This document shows, one piece after another, positions 56,085 through 64,000 of a DNA stretch of 64,000 nt (the stretch's first letter is position 1; each line of letters starts with the position of its first letter). Origin of the DNA: Aliivibrio sp. EL58. Lineage in GTDB: Bacteria; Pseudomonadota; Gammaproteobacteria; Enterobacterales; Vibrionaceae. The stretch spans positions 173,390 to 237,389 of the forward strand of contig NZ_OMPC01000004.1 in NCBI RefSeq assembly GCF_900312675.1, read 5' to 3'. The notes beneath the pieces were generated by a model, which searched no databases, was not told the DNA's origin, and was given only the letters and a program-made list of their open reading frames with translations. Both the position numbers and the translations under genes were made by a program.

Positions 56085-57646
56085 TATTGTTTTACCCTTA
56101 TTTGTTCTTGTTCAATTACTAAGTTATCAATTTGTTCCAATAAAGATTCAAAATCTAAAACCTTCAAACATGGATTTAAGATGGTTAGTTTCAACGCGAC
56201 ATTATGATTAACGACCGTTTCACCTAACACGGCTATACCACGCGTTAACGCTTCTAGCCTGACTGTTTTATTTAGCTTATCTAGATCCTTGATAATTTTA
56301 CTGTTAGAGCGAAACAATACGGTTGAAAGTGACGGTTCTGCCAGTAATTCAAAACGATCATTGTTTTGAATTAAATCTGCGACTTGTTTGGTTTGTATCA
56401 ATAAATGGTCGTACATTTTTCCTAATTGCTCTGCCCCTACATTTTGCATTGTCATAAAGACTTTTAAGGCATCAAAACGTTTCGTTGTCGCGATGGATTT
56501 ATCGACTAAGTTAGGCAGTTCATCATCTTCTCGATTTAAGTAATCGGCATGATGTCGCAAGTAACCAAAATTAGATTTATCTTTAATTAAGATCGCACCA
56601 CAACTAACGGTTTGGTAAAACAATTTATGAAAATCTACACTGAGTGAGTCGGCATGTTCAATGCCAGCTAATCGTTGCTTACTCTCACTTAATATTAATG
56701 CGCCACCATAAGCGGCATCAACGTGAAACCACATACCTTCTGCTTGTGCTATAGAGGACAATGCAGATAAATCATCAATGGCTCCGTGATCTGTCGTACC
56801 AGCGGTTCCCACTAAAACAAACGGAATTAACCCTTCTGCTTTCAATTCACCAAGTGTTTCCTCTAATGAATTGATATGAATAGTGCCATTTGAGTTTGTC
56901 TCAACACAACATACAGAACGCTCACCTAATCCTAACAAAGATGCAGATTTTTGCACGGTGAAATGTGATTTTTTAGAGCATATTATACGCAATCTACTCG
57001 AATACTCTGGTAAGCCCAATTTTTGAATCGAATGTTGGCTTACTTTGTCTGCTATCCAATCACGGGCAAGCAATAATCCCATGAGGTTGCTTTGTGTCCC
57101 ACCGCTGGTAAATACACCATCAGACTTTGCACCTAATTGGTATTTTTTACATACCCAATCTATTACTTTCTGCTCTACGTAGGTTGCTGATGAGGCTTGA
57201 TCCCACGAATCCATCGATTGATTAAGCGCAGCAATCATCGCTTCAGCAGCAATAGAGGAAAGTAATGGCGGAGTATGAAGATGGGCAATACAGTTTGGAT
57301 GCTGGACAAATATTGAGTTTTTAACCACTAGGTCTGTGGTTCTATCAATAACATTGCGCAGATCTGATGGTTCATTATCTAGGTTTACGTTTTGAATGGC
57401 TTTTTCAAGTAAGGCTGGTGTAACCCCTGAATACGGGGATCTCACCTGTTCAAATACCAAAGCTAACGCTTGATTGGTATGATTCAACATAGAAAGGAAT
57501 TGATCACTTCCTCCAGCGCCTGTTTGAATAAAGTGCTGTTTCCATTGTTCTTGTTGGTTGAATTCTTCCTGACTATTTGATTCTACCAATTGAACTGATA
57601 ACTGAGACATAACAGCATCAGCTCTCTCATCAAAGAGTGCGCTCAT
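56084..57646 (-). CDS. ddc: L-2,4-diaminobutyrate decarboxylase
   Basis: A group II PLP decarboxylase that makes 1,3-diaminopropane from 2,4-diaminobutyrate, the substrate for norspermidine synthesis. Visible motifs are HPNCIAHLHTPP, NQSMDSWDQ, GVFTSGGTQSNLMGLLLARD near residues 181-200, HVDAAYGGAL and the PLP-lysine motif SVDFHKLFYQTVSCGAIL near 329-346. Its 520 residues correspond to the stand-alone Acinetobacter Ddc type (about 510), whereas V. cholerae carries an aminotransferase-decarboxylase fusion. It is first in the operon. An aspartate or glutamate decarboxylase is a less likely alternative given context. Confidence 0.85.
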   Translation of the reverse strand: MSALFDERADAVMSQLSVQLVESNSQEEFNQQEQWKQHFIQTGAGGSDQFLSMLNHTNQALALVFEQVRSPYSGVTPALLEKAIQNVNLDNEPSDLRNVIDRTTDLVVKNSIFVQHPNCIAHLHTPPLLSSIAAEAMIAALNQSMDSWDQASSATYVEQKVIDWVCKKYQLGAKSDGVFTSGGTQSNLMGLLLARDWIADKVSQHSIQKLGLPEYSSRLRIICSKKSHFTVQKSASLLGLGERSVCCVETNSNGTIHINSLEETLGELKAEGLIPFVLVGTAGTTDHGAIDDLSALSSIAQAEGMWFHVDAAYGGALILSESKQRLAGIEHADSLSVDFHKLFYQTVSCGAILIKDKSNFGYLRHHADYLNREDDELPNLVDKSIATTKRFDALKVFMTMQNVGAEQLGKMYDHLLIQTKQVADLIQNNDRFELLAEPSLSTVLFRSNSKIIKDLDKLNKTVRLEALTRGIAVLGETVVNHNVALKLTILNPCLKVLDFESLLEQIDNLVIEQEQIRVKQ

Positions 57647-57847
57647 TTTTATAACCTTGAAAATTAAGATGTGAAAAATCTATCCATAGCAAAATGCATA
57701 TAGAAATTAAGCCACGTAATGGCAATTGTTTTTCAAAGATTCAAGGTTCGGTGATGCTGCCTGTTTCTAATACAGGGCACAGTGGAAGTATTAAGCAGAT
57801 TTGAGTGTGTAATTTAAATGTGTTCAATGTTGGGTTTCCCATAAGCA

Positions 57848-57861
57848 TGACGTTACCGTCA
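57848..57861. promoter_or_regulatory. Inverted repeat TGACG-ttac-CGTCA upstream of ddc
   Basis: Two perfect 5-bp arms with a 4-bp spacer, the size of a dimeric-regulator half-site pair. It lies about 200 bp from the ddc start and 14 bp from a second, longer palindrome. No regulator can be named. Confidence 0.4.
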
Positions 57862-57874
57862 CTAGTATCCCTTC

Positions 57875-57896
57875 TATCAACAAATTGTTGTTGATA
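57875..57896. promoter_or_regulatory. Palindrome TATCAACAA-attg-TTGTTGATA upstream of ddc
   Basis: Perfect 9-bp arms separated by 4 bp in the upstream region of the norspermidine operon. There is no adjacent U-run, so an operator or RNA hairpin is more likely than a terminator. The binding protein is unknown. Confidence 0.5.
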
Positions 57897-58044
57897 CCTA
57901 CCCTACGTATTTATCTTTAAATTTTAGTAAAAATATAAAGTTAAAACGCGTCTCCCCCAGAACTATTCCGAGATTGTGAAGGAAAGTAACACAGCTGTTT
58001 ATATTATGGAAATTTTTATTCATAATCATTAAATTATAAACGTC

Positions 58045-58076
58045 AAAAAGCCCAATCATTTCTGATTGGGCTTTTC
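58045..58076 (-). terminator. Terminator of the Cys-Gly-Leu tRNA array
   Basis: GCCCAATCA / TGATTGGGC with a short loop; five A residues on the left give a U-run on the minus strand. It lies a few bases beyond the last tRNA-Gly. Confidence 0.88.
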
Positions 58077-58080
58077 AATT

Positions 58081-58156
58081 TGGAGCGACACACGAGGCTC
58101 GAACTCGTGACCTCAACCTTGGCAAGGTTGCGCTCTACCAGCTGAGCTAGTGTCGC
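58081..58156 (-). tRNA. tRNA-Gly (GCC), distal copy
   Basis: A 76-nt cloverleaf with anticodon GCC in loop CTTGCCAAG, D-arm TAGCTCAGCTGGTAGAG, T-arm GAGTTCGAGCCTC and encoded CCA. It is the last tRNA of the minus-strand array. Confidence 0.97.
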
Positions 58157-58188
58157 ATGCTATATTTTTCAATATAGACTTTAATAGA

Positions 58189-58275
58189 TGGTGCCCCGGG
58201 CCGGACTTGAACCGGCACAGCGCGAACGCCGAGGGATTTTAAATCCCTTGTGTCTACCAATTCCACCACCAGGGC
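58189..58275 (-). tRNA. tRNA-Leu (TAA), distal copy
   Basis: An 87-nt class II tRNA with anticodon TAA in GGGATTTAAAATCCC, a long variable arm, T-arm GGTTCAAGTCC and encoded CCA. It matches the E. coli leuZ type, which lies in the same pgsA-linked cluster. Confidence 0.96.
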
Positions 58276-58382
58276 ACGCAATTCTTTATTGCGATGCTCC
58301 TAACCAATGTGTTCTAAAAAGAACGGTTAGACACCATCTTTAAAACAGTCTGCCAATGTTACGTGACTGCCTTTTACAAATC

Positions 58383-58458
58383 TGGAGCGACACACGAGGC
58401 TCGAACTCGTGACCTCAACCTTGGCAAGGTTGCGCTCTACCAGCTGAGCTAGTGTCGC
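58383..58458 (-). tRNA. tRNA-Gly (GCC), middle copy
   Basis: Identical to the tRNA-Gly at 58081-58156, one 302-bp unit upstream in transcription. Confidence 0.97.
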
Positions 58459-58490
58459 ATGCTACATTTTTCAATGTAGACTTTAATAGA

Positions 58491-58577
58491 TGGTGCCCCG
58501 GGCCGGACTTGAACCGGCACAGCGCGAACGCCGAGGGATTTTAAATCCCTTGTGTCTACCAATTCCACCACCAGGGC
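58491..58577 (-). tRNA. tRNA-Leu (TAA), proximal copy
   Basis: Identical to the tRNA-Leu at 58189-58275, in the second repeat unit. Confidence 0.96.
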
Positions 58578-58685
58578 ACGCAATTCTTTATTGCGATGCT
58601 CCTAACCAATGTGTTCTAAAAAGAACGGTTAGACACCATCTTTAAAACAGTCTGCCAATGTTACGTGACTGCCTTTTACAAAATC

Positions 58686-58761
58686 TGGAGCGACACACGA
58701 GGCTCGAACTCGTGACCTCAACCTTGGCAAGGTTGCGCTCTACCAGCTGAGCTAGTGTCGC
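58686..58761 (-). tRNA. tRNA-Gly (GCC), proximal copy
   Basis: Third identical tRNA-Gly, directly downstream of tRNA-Cys in transcription order. Confidence 0.97.
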
Positions 58762-58783
58762 AAAGTCATCTCTAAAAAGAGAT

Positions 58784-58857
58784 TGGAGGCGCCTCCCGGA
58801 GTCGAACCGAGGTCCACGGATTTGCAATCCGCTGCATAGCCACTCTGCCAAGGCGCC
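58784..58857 (-). tRNA. tRNA-Cys (GCA)
   Basis: A 74-nt cloverleaf with anticodon GCA in GGATTGCAAATCC and encoded CCA. It is the first tRNA transcribed in the array. In E. coli a Gly-Cys-Leu cluster likewise lies beside pgsA. Confidence 0.97.
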
Positions 58858-58908
58858 AACGTATCCTCAATTGGCTAGCTGCTTATTTGCTGCCTTCCTC
58901 TTGGGTAC

Positions 58909-58943
58909 GGGATGCATTCTACTGATTCAGCCATTAGAGTCAA
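58909..58943 (-). promoter_or_regulatory. Promoter of the Cys-Gly-Leu tRNA array
   Basis: On the minus strand, TTGACT (58938-58943) and TAGAAT (58916-58921) are separated by 16 bp and followed by GC-rich GCATCCCG. That discriminator is typical of stringently controlled stable-RNA promoters. The start would be about 50 nt before tRNA-Cys. Confidence 0.75.
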
Positions 58944-59128
58944 CACTATTTTTTGGTTTTTGTTTCGTTTGAATAAAATCCGGCCAAAATGAGCATAAAA
59001 CGAACGAAAACAACCTCTTCACATCAGATTATTGAACACGATAGCTTAAAAACCACCAACAAATAGCAAGAAATAACCAAGGCAAAAGCCTGTAATATCA
59101 GTTATCTAAAAATCAGCGGTTTTCAAAT
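58944..59128. other. Intergenic region between the tRNA promoter and pgsA
   Basis: No supported ORF or repeat seen. It probably contains upstream promoter elements of the tRNA array. Confidence 0.5.
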
Positions 59129-59158
59129 ATAAAAAAAGCGAACCTAAGTTCGCTTTTC
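59129..59158 (-). terminator. Terminator of pgsA
   Basis: AAGCGAAC (59136-59143) / GTTCGCTT (59148-59155) with a 4-nt loop; A7 on the left is a U-run on the minus strand. It separates the uvrY-uvrC-pgsA transcript from the tRNA array. Confidence 0.88.
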
Positions 59159-59173
59159 ATATAATTAGTTCAA

Positions 59174-59728
59174 TCAATCGTCTGCATTAAGCAAGTCATC
59201 TTTCGCAGCCGCTAAGTATTGGACCATAGACCAGTAAGTTAGAATTGTCGCAACATAAAGTGCAGCATAACCTACCCAAATCATCCAATCATCATAACGC
59301 CAAATCAAAAGCCACAGCGCAAACATTTGTGAAACGGTTTTTACTTTACCAACCCACGATACGGCAACACTTGCACGCTTACCAATCTCGGCCATCCATT
59401 CTCTTAATGCAGAGATAATAAGTTCACGACCAATCATGGTGATAGCAGGGATCGTTACCCAAATAGAATGGTAGTGCTCAGTAATTAAAATTAAAGCAGC
59501 TGCTACCATCACTTTATCAGCTACGGGATCTAAAAAGGCACCAAAACGAGAAGTTTGACCTAATTTTCTTGCTAATAATCCATCTAACCAATCAGTAAAG
59601 CCTGCCACCCAGAAAACCATTGCTGCAGCAACCGCTGACCATTCATAAGGCAAGTAAAAAACAACAACAAACACTGGAATAAGTGCAAGTCGGATAAACG
59701 TGAGTATATTTGGTATCGTTAATCGCAT
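59174..59728 (-). CDS. pgsA: Phosphatidylglycerophosphate synthase
   Basis: An inner-membrane CDP-alcohol phosphotransferase. It makes phosphatidylglycerol phosphate from CDP-diacylglycerol and glycerol-3-phosphate, supplying substrate to the cardiolipin synthase encoded at 31378. The signature DG-x2-AR-x8-G-x3-D-x3-D is seen as [23 protein letters not shown] near residues 48-70. Several membrane helices surround it. The 184 residues match E. coli (182). It follows uvrC by 45 bp, the conserved order. Confidence 0.96.
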   Translation of the reverse strand: MRLTIPNILTFIRLALIPVFVVVFYLPYEWSAVAAAMVFWVAGFTDWLDGLLARKLGQTSRFGAFLDPVADKVMVAAALILITEHYHSIWVTIPAITMIGRELIISALREWMAEIGKRASVAVSWVGKVKTVSQMFALWLLIWRYDDWMIWVGYAALYVATILTYWSMVQYLAAAKDDLLNADD

Positions 59729-59773
59729 AATAATTCTTTAGTTTTGGTCCGCTAGGTCTATGGTGCGCTTTTT

Positions 59774-61600
59774 TTATCCGTGTTTCAACGCATCCTGTAT
59801 TTTTTCTGCCAAAGAGAGGCTAATTCCTGGCACTTTGGCTATTTCTTCAACACTTGCACTTTTTAATTCTTGGAGACCACCTAAATACTGTAATAATGCC
59901 TGTCTTCTTTTTGGACCAACGCCTTCAATATTTTGCAACGTACTGGTTTTTCTAACTTTAGCACGTTGAGCTCTATGTCCACTGATCGCATGATTATGAC
60001 TTTCATCTCTAATATGCTGTATTAAATGCAAAGCAGGCGAATCACTTGGCATCGAAAACTCCTCACCAGACACTTTAACTAGGGTTTCTAATCCATGTTT
60101 TCGTGTAATCCCTTTCGCTATACCTAACAATAGTGGTTGCTTTGGCCAATCATCCCAGTGCTTAGAGATAACCTCATAAGCGCGGTTTAACTGCCCTTTC
60201 CCCCCATCGATAAATACAATATCAGGAATTTTATCTACATCAAGATGCTTACTGTAACGGCGTTCTAAAACTTGAGCCATCGCAGCGTAATCATCGCCGC
60301 CCGTAATCCCAGTGATATTATAACGTCTATACTCCGCTTTTACTGGTCCTTCCTGATTGAATACGACACAAGAAGCCACGGTTTTTTCTCCCATGGTATG
60401 ACTAATATCAAAACATTCCATTCGCTGAATTGAGGCTAAAGACAAGGCTTCTTCTAATTGTTTAAATCGCTGATACATCGTCAGCTTATGATTCGATTTA
60501 CTTGTAAGCGCAGTCAATGCATTGGTATCGGCTAATTTTAAATAACGCCCTTTTATTCCTTTAGGATTTAATTGAAATTGGACTTTACGCCCAGATAACT
60601 CTGTTAATGCATGCTCTAGCCCTTCGCCATCAAACTCAAAACTTGTCACTACACGATTAGGAATAGTACGGCCTTGAGAGTGGTTTAAGTAATACTGAGT
60701 TAAAAAGCTTGAGAATACTTCTTCTTTATCCGTCTTCACAGGGATCTTAGGAAAGAAGCTTCGACTACCAAGTATCTTTCCTTGGCGGATCATTAATAAA
60801 TGTACGCAAGCTAATCCATTTTCGATAGCAAAACCTAATACATCTAAGTCATCACCGCTGTCATCTGAAACGTATTGCTGCTCTTGCATTCGTCTCATTG
60901 CTTGAATTTGATCTCGAATAACCGCTGCTTTTTCAAATTTCAGGGAATGGCTTGCCGCTTCCATTTGCTCAACTAACGTCTGAATAACTTGTCTATCTTT
61001 ACCCTGTAAAAATAAGCGAATAAATTCCGTTTGCTCTTTATATTCATCATCGCTAACAATGCCTTTTACACACGGCGCTAAACAACGACCAATTTGATGC
61101 ATCAAGCAAGGACGCTGACGATTTGAATAAACCGAATCTTCACATTGACGAATTGGAAACAGTTTTTGGATCAAGTGAAGGCTTTCTCGCACTGCTCCGG
61201 AATCTGGATAAGGCCCAAAGTACTCCCCTTTTTTACGCTTCGCCCCACGATGGATAGAGATCCTTGGATGCTTATGGTTTGAAATGAAAATATAAGGGTA
61301 AGATTTATCATCTCGAAGTAATACATTATATTTCGGCAAATATTGCTTAATATAATTATGCTCAAGGATAAGGGCTTCGGTCTCAGTATGAGTCACCGTC
61401 ACATCAACATGATCAATATGACTGACTAATGCTTTGGTTTTTTCTGATGGGATATTTACACGAAAATAGCTAGATAATCGTTTTTTTAAATCTTTTGCTT
61501 TGCCTACATAAATAACCTCAGCCTCAGCGTTATACATACGATAAACGCCGGGCTGATGAGTAACAGATTTTAAGAAAGCTTTTGAATCAAAAGAAGGCAC
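59774..61600 (-). CDS. uvrC: UvrABC system protein C
   Basis: The endonuclease subunit of nucleotide excision repair, making both incisions around UvrB-bound damage. The N-terminal GIY-YIG domain includes [25 protein letters not shown] near residues 18-42. A Cys-rich segment ([21 protein letters not shown]) follows, then the UVR motif near 205-240, the RNase H-like nuclease with FDISHTMG and FIDGGKGQL, and C-terminal helix-hairpin-helix repeats. The 608 residues match E. coli (610). The start is GTG overlapping the uvrY stop (TAGTG), so it is translationally coupled. Confidence 0.97.
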   Translation of the reverse strand: MPSFDSKAFLKSVTHQPGVYRMYNAEAEVIYVGKAKDLKKRLSSYFRVNIPSEKTKALVSHIDHVDVTVTHTETEALILEHNYIKQYLPKYNVLLRDDKSYPYIFISNHKHPRISIHRGAKRKKGEYFGPYPDSGAVRESLHLIQKLFPIRQCEDSVYSNRQRPCLMHQIGRCLAPCVKGIVSDDEYKEQTEFIRLFLQGKDRQVIQTLVEQMEAASHSLKFEKAAVIRDQIQAMRRMQEQQYVSDDSGDDLDVLGFAIENGLACVHLLMIRQGKILGSRSFFPKIPVKTDKEEVFSSFLTQYYLNHSQGRTIPNRVVTSFEFDGEGLEHALTELSGRKVQFQLNPKGIKGRYLKLADTNALTALTSKSNHKLTMYQRFKQLEEALSLASIQRMECFDISHTMGEKTVASCVVFNQEGPVKAEYRRYNITGITGGDDYAAMAQVLERRYSKHLDVDKIPDIVFIDGGKGQLNRAYEVISKHWDDWPKQPLLLGIAKGITRKHGLETLVKVSGEEFSMPSDSPALHLIQHIRDESHNHAISGHRAQRAKVRKTSTLQNIEGVGPKRRQALLQYLGGLQELKSASVEEIAKVPGISLSLAEKIQDALKHG

Positions 61601-62244
61601 TAAAGCGTCTCAGCATCTAAAATACCATGACGAATAGCTAAGTGAGTTAATTCAACATCTCCACTGATATTCAATTTACTGAATAATCGGTAACGATAGC
61701 TATTTACTGTTTTAGGGCTCAAGTTAAGTTGCTCGGAAATATCCGTCACTTTTTCGCCTTTCGTTATCATAATCATGATCTGCAATTCACGCTCTGACAA
61801 TTCTTTAAATGGATTCTCAGAATCTGGTGTGAACTGGCTTAATGCCATTTGTTGCGCGATCTCTGGTGATAAATAACGTTGCCCACTTTGAACCATACGA
61901 ATAGCATTCACCATTTCGTCTGGGCCAGCCCCTTTTGTAAGATAGCCAGCAGCACCTGCTTGCATTACCTTTGTTGGGAATGGGTTCTCAGTATGAATCG
62001 TTAAAACAATAACTTTCATATCTGGATTAAATCGTAAAATCTTTTTAGTGGCTTCTAATCCACCGATCCCGGGCATATTCATATCCATAAGGACAATATC
62101 TGCCTGCTCTGTTCGACACCATTTTACGGCGTCTTCACCGCTGTCAGCTTCCCCTACTACTTTAATTCCACGGACGTCTTCAAGAATACGTCTAATCCCT
62201 GTGCGAACCAGCTCATGATCATCTACAAGGAATACTTTAATCAC
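61600..62244 (-). CDS. uvrY: Response regulator UvrY/GacA
   Basis: The output regulator of the BarA/GacS phosphorelay, controlling CsrA-titrating small RNAs. It has an N-terminal receiver with DD near residues 8-9, phospho-acceptor D54 in [10 protein letters not shown], and a C-terminal LuxR-type helix-turn-helix ([25 protein letters not shown]). The start is set at the second in-frame GTG, where GGAG is 8 nt upstream and the protein begins [16 protein letters not shown] as in E. coli. The first GTG overlaps that GGAG. This gives 214 residues. It is the first gene of uvrY-uvrC-pgsA. Confidence 0.95.
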   Translation of the reverse strand: MIKVFLVDDHELVRTGIRRILEDVRGIKVVGEADSGEDAVKWCRTEQADIVLMDMNMPGIGGLEATKKILRFNPDMKVIVLTIHTENPFPTKVMQAGAAGYLTKGAGPDEMVNAIRMVQSGQRYLSPEIAQQMALSQFTPDSENPFKELSERELQIMIMITKGEKVTDISEQLNLSPKTVNSYRYRLFSKLNISGDVELTHLAIRHGILDAETL

Positions 62245-62487
62245 AACTGACACTCCGACTTAAATTTACTGCGCACCTCGACTGAGGCAAATTTTATGGC
62301 CTATTTTACCTTAAAAAATAAGGTTGTCGCCTATTGATTATGTGTTTGTACGCAAAGTTTTACTATTTATATAGTATTGACTTTAGTACCTATTTACCTT
62401 TTCATGCTGCATCTCTAAAGAAACACCACACGCTTGAAAATAAATAAATTCAATCAACTATTTATCAATATACAATAAAAGCAATCG

Positions 62488-64000
62488 TTAAAATAGACCT
62501 AATTGCGATGCTGATAATTGCATGAAATCCAATCCTATAAAAGGAAGAATACCATCAGCAATCGGTTTTAATTGTTTTTCGACATAATGATCGTAATCGA
62601 TTGGGCTTTTTAAATACTCTAACGGCTCAGGGCCTGAAGTAGTGATAACATACTCAATCCAGCCCCCATATTTATATTGTGCTGATTTGCCCATTTTTTG
62701 GTGATAATAGTCGGCCAATCTCGCGGCTTTCACATGCGGAGGGACATTCTTTTGATAATCATCCAACTTTCTTCTTAATCGCTTACGATAAATAAGTTGG
62801 TCATCTAATTTGCCTGAGCGTGTATCATCCACATAATTACGTACGTATTCTTTTACTTCTTGCTGATGAAACACTTTATCAAATAATACCTTTTGAAAGG
62901 TTTGAGATAACGGAGTCCAATCTGTACGAACTGTTTCTAATCCTTTAAAAATAATTTCTTCTTTGCCATTTTTTCTAATCAGGCCTGCATAACGTTTTTT
63001 AGAACCCGTTTCAGAGCCACGAATAGTCGGCATCAAAAAAGTACGATAATGGGTTTCATATTCAAGTTCTAATGCAGAATCTATGGCGTAAACATCCTGT
63101 AAATGTTGTGTCCACCATTGGTTAATATAAGTAATTAACTCTTTGCCTATCTCATCGGCCTTTTCTGAAGACATCTCCTGCCCTAGCGTCACAAAGGTAG
63201 AATCTGTATCACCGTAAATGACTTCATAGCCCTTTGATTCAATCAACTCACGGGTGGTTTTCATTATTTCATGTCCACGCATGGTTATTGACGACGCTAA
63301 TCTGTGATCAAAAAAACGACAGCCAGATGAGCCTAATACGCCATAAAATGAATTCATGATGATTTTTATTGCTTGAGAAAATGCTTTTTCATTATTCTTT
63401 TTAGCGACATCTCTGGCAGACCATAAAGATTCAATCAATCCAGGAAGGAAATGATGAGTTCGATGGAACCGCCCACCTCTGAATCCATCGATAGCAAATT
63501 CTTCACCTTTTCCTACTTCTAATTTTAACCCTTCAAGCAATCCAAGGGGATCAATCCTAAAAGTTCTAATAATCGATGGGTAAAGTGATTTAAAATCTAA
63601 CACTAATACTGAATCATATAAGCCGGGCTTTGAGTTCATGACATAACCGCCAGGGCTTGCTATCCAATTTTCACTCTCAAGATTAGGGGCAATATAGCCA
63701 GAACGATGTAATCGAGGTAAATATAAGTTAGTGAATGCTGCAACCGAACCACCGACACGATCTAATTCAACCCCTGTGAGCTTCGTTCGTTCAATAACAA
63801 AATCGATAATGTGGGTATGTTCAAATATACGAGTAACTAATACGCAATCTTGAAGATTATATTTAGCAAGTGATTGCTTGTCTTCGCGATACATTCGGTT
63901 GATTTCACCCATACGATCGCTCGGATCATGGATTGATTTACCTTCATTAAACAACTCTTGTGATACTGACTCTAAAGACCAACTAGAAAAATGATAAGTC
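62488..64000 (-). CDS. polB: DNA polymerase II, C-terminal part (runs off the window)
   Basis: A family B DNA polymerase, used in replication restart and translesion synthesis in E. coli. About 504 C-terminal residues are visible; the frame stays open to the window end, so the TTG at 63954 is not the start. Motifs: end of the exonuclease domain YNLQDCVLV, motif A DFKSLYPSIIRTF, motif B KIIMNSFYG and motif C YGDTDSTFV. With 783 residues in E. coli, roughly the first third is missing. It is upstream of and on the same strand as uvrY, with a 240-bp gap. Confidence 0.95.
   Translation of the reverse strand, partial: TYHFSSWSLESVSQELFNEGKSIHDPSDRMGEINRMYREDKQSLAKYNLQDCVLVTRIFEHTHIIDFVIERTKLTGVELDRVGGSVAAFTNLYLPRLHRSGYIAPNLESENWIASPGGYVMNSKPGLYDSVLVLDFKSLYPSIIRTFRIDPLGLLEGLKLEVGKGEEFAIDGFRGGRFHRTHHFLPGLIESLWSARDVAKKNNEKAFSQAIKIIMNSFYGVLGSSGCRFFDHRLASSITMRGHEIMKTTRELIESKGYEVIYGDTDSTFVTLGQEMSSEKADEIGKELITYINQWWTQHLQDVYAIDSALELEYETHYRTFLMPTIRGSETGSKKRYAGLIRKNGKEEIIFKGLETVRTDWTPLSQTFQKVLFDKVFHQQEVKEYVRNYVDDTRSGKLDDQLIYRKRLRRKLDDYQKNVPPHVKAARLADYYHQKMGKSAQYKYGGWIEYVITTSGPEPLEYLKSPIDYDHYVEKQLKPIADGILPFIGLDFMQLSASQLGLF

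Larger units (their letters stand above)
57647..58044. other. Upstream region of the norspermidine operon
   Basis: About 400 bp without a supported ORF. It should hold the promoter of the minus-strand operon. Two inverted repeats stand out, listed separately at 57848-57861 and 57875-57896. Confidence 0.6.
58081..58761. repeat. Tandem duplication of a tRNA-Gly/tRNA-Leu unit
   Basis: Units of about 302-303 bp begin at 58081, 58383 and 58686; the last contains only tRNA-Gly. Spacers are also nearly identical, differing by single bases (for example TATATT versus TACATT, and one extra A before 58686). This indicates recent tandem duplication. Confidence 0.93.

Noticed and set aside
58642-58851. 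69-codon minus-strand ORF over the tRNA cluster
   Set aside because: It is a translation of tRNA-Cys, tRNA-Gly and their spacer, with no independent coding evidence.
62305-62326. ACCTT / AAGGT inverted repeat between polB and uvrY as a polB terminator
   Set aside because: The stem is only five AT-leaning pairs with no convincing U-run.

Overview
The window is an AT-rich, gene-dense stretch of a gammaproteobacterial chromosome, most probably from the Aliivibrio (Vibrio fischeri) clade. Evidence for this is the carboxynorspermidine polyamine pathway, a secreted GH18 chitinase, TorS/TorT, a DUF3360-pflB-pflA group, and tRNA arrays expanded by tandem duplication. Synteny with enterics also appears (uvrY-uvrC-pgsA-Cys/Gly/Leu tRNAs; yccT, mgsA, helD, yccS; moeA-moeB). 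I see no insertion sequence, prophage, CRISPR array or integron. This is core and niche-adaptation chromosome.

Layout. 1-467: tandem tRNA-Tyr array. 626-2417: small CxxC protein, xthA, grxB. 2487-2606: unannotated 39-residue membrane-peptide ORF. 2871-6051 (minus): artPIQM-type basic amino acid ABC importer. 6540-11649: an FNR-type promoter, a DUF3360 transporter, pflB and pflA (anaerobic pyruvate cleavage). 11716-12885: roxA. 12996-15131 (minus): a chemoreceptor. 15341-20959 (minus): oppABCDF. 21580-24117: chitinase. 24216-26272 (minus): tdk and cysS. 26420-29430: ppiB, lpxH, an EAL-HDOD protein, a short YchJ. 29638-31062 (minus): Na+-dependent transporter. 31378-32832: cardiolipin synthase. 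32921-35733: folE divergent from moeA-moeB. 35873-39490: Pho-box-controlled pstSCAB. 39565-40581 (minus): lplA. 40761-42056: outer-membrane barrel and yccT. 42146-46793 (minus): a chemoreceptor and torS, with torT divergent (46868). 47931-52897: mgsA, helD (minus), yccS. 53032: ACT-domain protein. 53603-57646 (minus): norspermidine operon. 58081-58857 (minus): six tRNAs (Gly-Leu-Gly-Leu-Gly-Cys as read in plus coordinates). 59174-62244 (minus): uvrY-uvrC-pgsA. 62488-end (minus): C-terminal part of polB.

The genes suggest a facultatively anaerobic, motile, chitin- and peptide-using marine bacterium with TMAO sensing, phosphate-starvation response and norspermidine synthesis. Nothing in the window is an unmistakably new system. 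The best candidates for new biology are: the DUF3360 membrane protein, which sits where focA would be expected and appears to be under an FNR-class promoter; the small membrane-peptide ORF between two matching terminators; paired palindromes and the missing aminotransferase at the norspermidine operon; and the opposite-facing terminator-like hairpin between oppA and oppB.

Where start codons were moved, the reason was Shine-Dalgarno spacing. Family assignments are from recognised motifs and gene order, not from database searches.
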